IMG/VR virus record: IMGVR_UViG_3300047319_000952
Span: 1 to 42,861 of that record
Reading direction: 5' to 3' (one strand)
DNA: 42,861 nt
Source: a virus
Made by a program: the position numbers and the translations under genes. Every line of letters starts with the position of its first letter. Within the stretch, counting starts at the first letter, position 1. Below, piece after piece: positions 38,722 through 42,861 of the stretch. The notes under the pieces were generated by a model, which searched no databases, had not been told where the DNA came from, and worked only from the letters and a program-made list of their open reading frames with translations.

Positions 38722-39131
38722 CAGTAGTCCTCGGCCGGGTCGTACGCGGATACCGGCTGCGGCAGTGCCTGCTGGTCCACTCCCGTGACGGGGGCGACGC
38801 GGCCCTGCTGCCTGCGTTGGTCGTATTGCTTATCGTCGGACAGGACGTTCATGCTGTTCTGCACTCGGTCCTGCGACGATTGCTTGATGAGTTCACCGAA
38901 CAGACTCAGGAGGCCCTCGATGGCAACGATGTTGCCTGCGAGAAAGTCATCCGGGAGCCGGTCCTTGCGCTCGCGCGTCCGGTCCAGCATCTGTCGCTGG
39001 AGCGAGTTGCGCATGTTTTCGAGGTACGGCTTGAAGGCTTCCTCGTACGCCGGGCTGGTGAGCACGAACTCAATCATGCCGAGTTGGCGCTCATCCAGCT
39101 TCGCGATGTTGAAGACTTCGTTTGGGAGCAT
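38721..39131 (-). CDS. Hypothetical protein between portal and scaffold
   Basis: A 136-residue helical protein (ERQLGMIEFVLTSPAYEEAF, MRNSLQRQMLDRTRERKD, IVAIEGLLSLFGELIKQ) with a Gln/Pro-rich tail. It starts one base after the portal stop. Position suggests a capsid-assembly or portal-associated helper; no family recognised. Confidence 0.65.
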   Translation of the reverse strand: MLPNEVFNIAKLDERQLGMIEFVLTSPAYEEAFKPYLENMRNSLQRQMLDRTRERKDRLPDDFLAGNIVAIEGLLSLFGELIKQSSQDRVQNSMNVLSDDKQYDQRRQQGRVAPVTGVDQQALPQPVSAYDPAEDY

Positions 39132-39132
39132 G

Positions 39133-41121
39133 TTACGCCGCCTGCTGTTGGAGTTGGCTGATACCCGGCGCGTTCATCATCGACTGCGCGGAGCCAGCAG
39201 GCATACCCGTCATCGAGGGCATCCCCAACTGCGGGAGGACACCACTCGCGCCCGGGCCGGCAAGCTGCCCGGAGGTCGGGATTCCGGCGACGCCGCCCGG
39301 CAACGAGAGCAGACCACCACCGTTCATCTGTAGCATGTTCTTGAGCCGCGGGTCCTGCATGAAAATCTCGTTGATGTTCGGGATGTCGAACGCCTTGAAG
39401 ATTCCACGGAAGAAGTTCACCGCGTTGATTTGACCCATGACAGACTGGCCGAGCGGCCCTTGTAGCGACTGGAGAAGCTGCATCAACGCCTGCTGGTGCA
39501 TCCCCTTCGAGAGGCCGACGGAGGCGCCGAGCGCCCTCGCAGCGTAGTTCGGCGAGAGGTCGTAGCCGCTGAGTCGCTCGCGCGAACTCGGGATGGGCAT
39601 CTGTGTGACCGGGTCGAGCATCGCTCCGTCGCCGAGGATGAGGACTTCGACGGGGAGTTCGAGGAACTGCTTGTCGAGGGCGACGAACATATTCGCCATC
39701 GGCTCAAGCAGCATCTCCTCGTAGATGCGCGATTCGAGGAGCAAGCGTGTGCCCGCTGCCTCGCGCCGACCCACGAACTCGCGGGCCGTCTGTCGCTGGT
39801 CGCCCTTGAGTCCCATGACAGCGTCATCCACAATGCCGGTGCCCATGTTGGCGAGCGTCTGCATCTGTGAGACTTTGCTGTCTGCGACGGTGAGGCCCTC
39901 GACGCCGTGCTCGACGCGCTGAATCAACTGGCCGGGGTTACCGGTGACAGGGATGAAGCGTCCGGGCTTGCTGTAGAGGTTCTTCGTGACGAGGCCCGCC
40001 GCGCGGTCGTAGAACCACATCGGGTCGATGAGGAGGTCCGCGGCGTCGAGCGACTGGTTGAGGTACCGGTTCGCGGCGACCTGAATCTTCTCGACGACTT
40101 CCGCCTTGCCGGGCGCATAGAAGTAGTGCATGTCCGGCGTGGGCGAGAAGGTGACGAAGGGAAGCTGGCCGTGGTTGAACGGGTTCGGCTTGTTGCGCAT
40201 CAGATAGCGGCGGTTGGCCACTGTGATGACGCGCTGGAGCACGCCGTCTGGCGCAAGCTCCGAGGGCACCACGCCCCACATCTCAAGAATCTCGATGGGG
40301 CGCGAGTATTTGTCCATGAAACGCGCAGTCTCGTCGTCCATGCCGACCCGGACCTGATAGCGCCGGATGGACGTGGTGATGAGGCCGCCGCCCGGACCGA
40401 CGGTCCCCTCGCGTTCGAGCCGCGCCAGTTCGGCCTTGTCGAAGGCGCCGGTGGAGGCGAGGTAGCGGAGGTCGTCAAGGTCGAGGAAGTAGCGCCGCAC
40501 GACCCACTTCATGTCCTTGAGCCGCGGAACTGCGGGCTGCGGGAAGAAGTCGAGGAGGTCGATGAGCGTGGACTCGGGGCCGTCGAACATGACGACCTTC
40601 TGCTTCTTGATGTGCCGGACGATTTTCCCGGAGAGCGGCGCGCGGTCGATGTACTCGACGATGCGCATCGGCTCGTCCTTCTTCCAGCCCACCTGCATGA
40701 CCGCGACCCCATAGAGGTCGGCGGACACGACCGCGTCAACCTGCTTGAGGAAGCACTGGTCGTCCTTCATCTGCGCAGAGATGAGGGCCTCGCGTTTGCG
40801 CGCGGTCTGCATGTCGTCGGGGCCGTAGCCGAGGAACGACACGATGGGGTAGTCGGCGAGCGACGTGGCCACCTTGCGCGCAGCGTCGGCCCAGATGGCC
40901 GAGAAGATGAGCGGGATGTGCACGTTGTTCTTGTGCGGGTGGAACCGACCGCTCCAGTTGCCACGCCAGAGGTCGTAGAGCCGTGGCCACTTGGCACGAA
41001 TGCCCCAGAAGTGGCGTTCGGAATACTCCATGTGGTCAGCGACGAGGTTGCAAATCTGCTCGCGCTGGGCCACAGCGCCGCCTGCGCGCTGGAAGTTTGT
41101 CAGTTCGATGTTGTTCATCAT
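39133..41121 (-). CDS. Portal protein
   Basis: A 662-residue protein starting at the tandem ATG at 41121/41118. The core pattern is that of large podovirus-type portals: an N-terminal helical region (ERHFWGIRAKWPRLYDLWRG), a strand-rich wing (VVMFDGPESTLIDLLDFFPQ), the conserved PFNHGQLPFVTFSPTPD and EKIQVAANRYLNQSLDAADL stem region, then helices with RQTAREFVGRREAAGTRLLL and a disordered Gly/Met/Gln-rich C-terminus. Twelve copies would form the DNA channel at one vertex. It lies upstream of scaffold and capsid genes as expected. Confidence 0.85.
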   Translation of the reverse strand: MMNNIELTNFQRAGGAVAQREQICNLVADHMEYSERHFWGIRAKWPRLYDLWRGNWSGRFHPHKNNVHIPLIFSAIWADAARKVATSLADYPIVSFLGYGPDDMQTARKREALISAQMKDDQCFLKQVDAVVSADLYGVAVMQVGWKKDEPMRIVEYIDRAPLSGKIVRHIKKQKVVMFDGPESTLIDLLDFFPQPAVPRLKDMKWVVRRYFLDLDDLRYLASTGAFDKAELARLEREGTVGPGGGLITTSIRRYQVRVGMDDETARFMDKYSRPIEILEMWGVVPSELAPDGVLQRVITVANRRYLMRNKPNPFNHGQLPFVTFSPTPDMHYFYAPGKAEVVEKIQVAANRYLNQSLDAADLLIDPMWFYDRAAGLVTKNLYSKPGRFIPVTGNPGQLIQRVEHGVEGLTVADSKVSQMQTLANMGTGIVDDAVMGLKGDQRQTAREFVGRREAAGTRLLLESRIYEEMLLEPMANMFVALDKQFLELPVEVLILGDGAMLDPVTQMPIPSSRERLSGYDLSPNYAARALGASVGLSKGMHQQALMQLLQSLQGPLGQSVMGQINAVNFFRGIFKAFDIPNINEIFMQDPRLKNMLQMNGGGLLSLPGGVAGIPTSGQLAGPGASGVLPQLGMPSMTGMPAGSAQSMMNAPGISQLQQQAA

Positions 41122-41126
41122 GGGCG

Positions 41127-41723
41127 TTAGGTCTCCAGCGCCGCCTTGCGGAGCCAGTCGGGCATGTGGAGGGAGATGTAGCCGGTGGGGCCGGTACAAC
41201 CGCCGTGTTCAGCGATGTACAGGAATAGGTCCCGTGTCAAGCGCACATCATCTGCGCAGTAGGCCCACAGGCGTGCCCACTGGCCCTCCATCGCGAGTTG
41301 CTTCGCGTGAGAGCCATGCTCGATTTTTCCACGCCCGAGCGTTCGGCGCGCGATGCGTTCCAACGTGCAATCGCCCTTCGTCGCTACGTATCCTCGCTCT
41401 GCGAGGGCTCGTGCGAGTTCGACGTGAATGTCGAAGGAACATCGTAGGGCGAGACGGCGCCCGAGAAGTCCCTCCACCACAGCGCAGTCGAACTTATCAC
41501 TGGAGTATCCGACAACGGCGTCGGCGGACTCAAGGTGCCGGGCGGCGAGACCGATGGTGTGGTCGTCGTAGTGGTATAGCCAACGGTCTTTCGTGTCCCA
41601 AAGCGCAAGTGCGGACACCCCGCCTTCACCTCGCCGCAGCATATCCCAACCACGGTCAGTATCAGTTGGACAAAGGTCCTCGGCATGTAGGCGGGTCTCC
41701 AAGTCGAAGTAAACGATGCGCAC
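41127..41723 (-). CDS. DEDDy-type 3'-5' exonuclease, RNase H-like
   Basis: A 198-residue protein from GTG 41723 (AAAGGAG upstream). Exo I is VYFDLETRL (Asp/Glu), exo II is DAVVGYSSDKFDCAVVE, and exo III is AYCADDVRLTRDLFLYI with Tyr-x3-Asp, so a complete DEDDy set resembling predicted YprB-type exonucleases. It is encoded between a fibre-like gene and the portal, i.e. with late virion proteins and not with replication genes. It is distinct from the DEDDh enzyme at 19512 and from the polymerase domain. Confidence 0.8.
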   Translation of the reverse strand: MRIVYFDLETRLHAEDLCPTDTDRGWDMLRRGEGGVSALALWDTKDRWLYHYDDHTIGLAARHLESADAVVGYSSDKFDCAVVEGLLGRRLALRCSFDIHVELARALAERGYVATKGDCTLERIARRTLGRGKIEHGSHAKQLAMEGQWARLWAYCADDVRLTRDLFLYIAEHGGCTGPTGYISLHMPDWLRKAALET

Positions 41724-41756
41724 GAGGCGCTCCTTTCGGGAAAGTCAATGGGGCGG

Positions 41757-41837
41757 CGGGGAACCACCCACCGCGGCTGGTGAAGCCGTTACCGTTCGGA
41801 CGCGCTGCAACGCGCACGCGGAACCGCCCAGCACGGC
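41757..41837. repeat. Imperfect 21-bp direct repeat, 60-bp period
   Basis: Copies at 41757-41777 and 41817-41837 agree at 17 of 21 positions (core GGAACC-CCCA...CGGC) and are exactly 60 bases apart. They occupy the only sizeable gap (41724-41860) in the leftward unit. A small hairpin CGGCT/AGCCG lies at 41774-41788. No protein-coding frame is convincing here. They may be operator- or promoter-like sites for the portal operon. Confidence 0.45.
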
Positions 41838-41851
41838 GCGCTCATGAGCGC
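41838..41851. repeat. 14-bp perfect palindrome
   Basis: GCGCTCATGAGCGC is a perfect palindrome ten bases past the stop of the small gene at 41861-42049, as read on the - strand. It could form a short hairpin in leftward RNA or be a dimeric protein-binding site. No U tract follows, so a terminator call is weak. Confidence 0.5.
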
Positions 41852-41860
41852 ACCGTACGT

Positions 41861-42049
41861 CTAGAAGTTGAGTTTGTCCGGGCTGTCCGCGATGGTGATT
41901 GTGCGGACGCCGAAGTCGTTCAAGTAGAAGACAGTACCATCCGGCATGACGAACTTGTGGTACGTGCCCGCAGGATTCGCGAGGATGGTGTGGCTCTTAC
42001 ACTTGAAGTCAAGATGAATCCCGGTACCCGTGACTTTGACGTAGTTCAC
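41861..42049 (-). CDS. Small hypothetical protein
   Basis: A 62-residue protein from GTG 42049 (AAGGAGGG upstream), overlapping the stop of the fibre-like gene (GTGA). The sequence is strand-rich (GTYHKFVMPDGTVFYLN, VRTITIADSPD). It may be a small tail-associated or chaperone-type partner of the fibre gene before it. No family recognised. Confidence 0.65.
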   Translation of the reverse strand: MNYVKVTGTGIHLDFKCKSHTILANPAGTYHKFVMPDGTVFYLNDFGVRTITIADSPDKLNF

Positions 42050-42861
42050 TTCGGCCCTCCTTCATAGTAGCGTTGGTCCCCTCGGGCGATGGCCGCGCCG
42101 ACTTCGGGTGTAACGCCACCTTCGATAGGACGTGTGGTCCAGTCCCATGAGTAGTCGTACGACGTGTAGCTACCACCACGTGTAGGTGGCGGAGGGGTCG
42201 TACCGGTGAACTGCACGTAGATGACAGTGCGGTGTTTCGGGAGCGCGGCGTTCACTGAGCACAGGTCGATGGTCACGGCTGCGGCGTTGTTCGTCGCCGC
42301 ATCTGAGGAAGTGTTCCACGCACTGTGACTATGATTACTGTTGGCGAACCCATTAGACGCATTGCTCGCGGCCGTCGTCGAGCCACTTGTAGCCGTGTCA
42401 ACGGTGACGTGCGTGTGCGCGTCCTGTACTGGTTGACAGTCGGAGGCAGTGTGTGCGTGCTGTGACCCGCCGCCAGTGACGACGCCAGATTCACCGTTTG
42501 CGTTTGCACCCTTGAGCCACGTGCTGTCCATCGCCGTGTAGCGCACCCAAGTCGCGGGGACGCCGAGGTTGGTGCCGAGCCAGAGCGTGATGATGTTCGT
42601 CGGCAGACTGGCGCCGCTTGTCTGCACGATGTTCAACTTCTTGAAGGGCGGTTCCTGCGATGCGGCGTTGATGGTCGTCGTCACCGACTGGTTTGTAGGT
42701 AGTGACGACTGGAGAGTGACAGAGTGCGTGTGTCCCGAGTTAGCAACGCTCGTTGCCCCCACGCCTTTACCCAATGTTGCTGCATCGCCAGACGTAGATG
42801 TACCAGTATGGAAATGTGATGTCTGCGTGTGCGTGTGCGCGGGCGAGGTGTGCGTGTGGGT
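42046..42861 (-). CDS. Tail-fibre-like protein with His-x-His motifs, 5' end missing
   Basis: The frame is open to the right edge, so the gene starts outside the window; at least 271 residues are visible. At least seven H-x-H motifs occur (HTH twice, HFH, HTH, HAH, HTH, HSH), interspersed with Gly/Ser/Thr/Asn-rich sequence. In T4 gp37 and similar fibres such motifs bind metal ions along the trimer axis. The C-terminal part (TVIYVQFTGTTPPP, SYDYSWDWTTRPIEGG) looks like a tip or attachment segment. Fibre role is by composition and motif, not by family match. Confidence 0.65.
   Translation of the reverse strand, partial: THTHTSPAHTHTQTSHFHTGTSTSGDAATLGKGVGATSVANSGHTHSVTLQSSLPTNQSVTTTINAASQEPPFKKLNIVQTSGASLPTNIITLWLGTNLGVPATWVRYTAMDSTWLKGANANGESGVVTGGGSQHAHTASDCQPVQDAHTHVTVDTATSGSTTAASNASNGFANSNHSHSAWNTSSDAATNNAAAVTIDLCSVNAALPKHRTVIYVQFTGTTPPPPTRGGSYTSYDYSWDWTTRPIEGGVTPEVGAAIARGDQRYYEGGPK

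Noticed and set aside
20346-42861. Evidence of lysogeny (integrase, repressor, attachment site)
   Set aside because: No integrase, excisionase, repressor or long terminal direct repeat was seen on either strand in this window; a temperate lifestyle is not supported.
1-42861. CRISPR array, insertion sequence or transposase
   Set aside because: No regularly spaced repeats, no terminal inverted repeats with a transposase frame, and gene packing leaves no room for an array.

Overview
The window is a GC-rich piece of a tailed double-stranded DNA phage genome (Caudoviricetes), almost certainly obligately lytic as far as it can be seen: there is no integrase, repressor or transposase. Genes are packed with ATGA/GTGA-type overlaps. 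Structural proteins look podovirus-like: an SU10-type (DUF5309-like) major capsid protein, a large portal, a gp11-like adaptor, a large tail/stabilisation protein and several internal-virion-like proteins. The 3TM holin type and GC content fit a proteobacterial host, but that is only a weak inference. The genome continues beyond both ends; no terminase is visible here.

Layout. Positions 1-20066 are all on the + strand. In order they hold: the end of a RepA-like helicase ATPase; small CxxC proteins; a GroES-like co-chaperonin; a sugar/glycan island (3579-8202: nucleotidyltransferase, HAD phosphatase, a putative glycosyltransferase, methyltransferase and two more glycosyltransferases); a replication/recombination module (PD-(D/E)XK-like nuclease, archaeo-eukaryotic-type primase, Sak4-like ATPase, possible ssDNA-binding protein, HNH protein, and DNA polymerase A with a uracil-glycosylase-like N-terminal domain); nucleotide metabolism (dATP/dGTP diphosphohydrolase-type domain, 5'-nucleotidase); a GH24 endolysin; and a DnaQ-like exonuclease.

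Positions 20067-20300 are non-coding and highly structured, ending in a tRNA-like fold. A strong bidirectional terminator (20304-20338) follows, where the two transcription units converge.

Positions 20346-42861 are all on the - strand, so they are transcribed from the right. From right to left: a His-x-His tail-fibre-like protein cut by the window edge, a DEDDy exonuclease, portal, scaffold, major capsid protein, a run of seven small proteins (six very small and basic), a GT4 glycosyltransferase, adaptor, tail/stabilisation protein, fibre-like protein, three probable internal virion proteins (one of 1272 aa), and two membrane lysis proteins including the holin.

The points I find most unusual are the self-contained sugar-nucleotide/glycosyltransferase set combined with a further glycosyltransferase inside the virion gene block, the N-terminally extended co-chaperonin with an internal start, the tRNA-like RNA at the convergence point, and the endolysin and holin sitting in opposite transcription units. 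At least one gene (5078-5808), and probably another around 1101-2199, is broken by a frameshift at a G run, which may be an assembly error.
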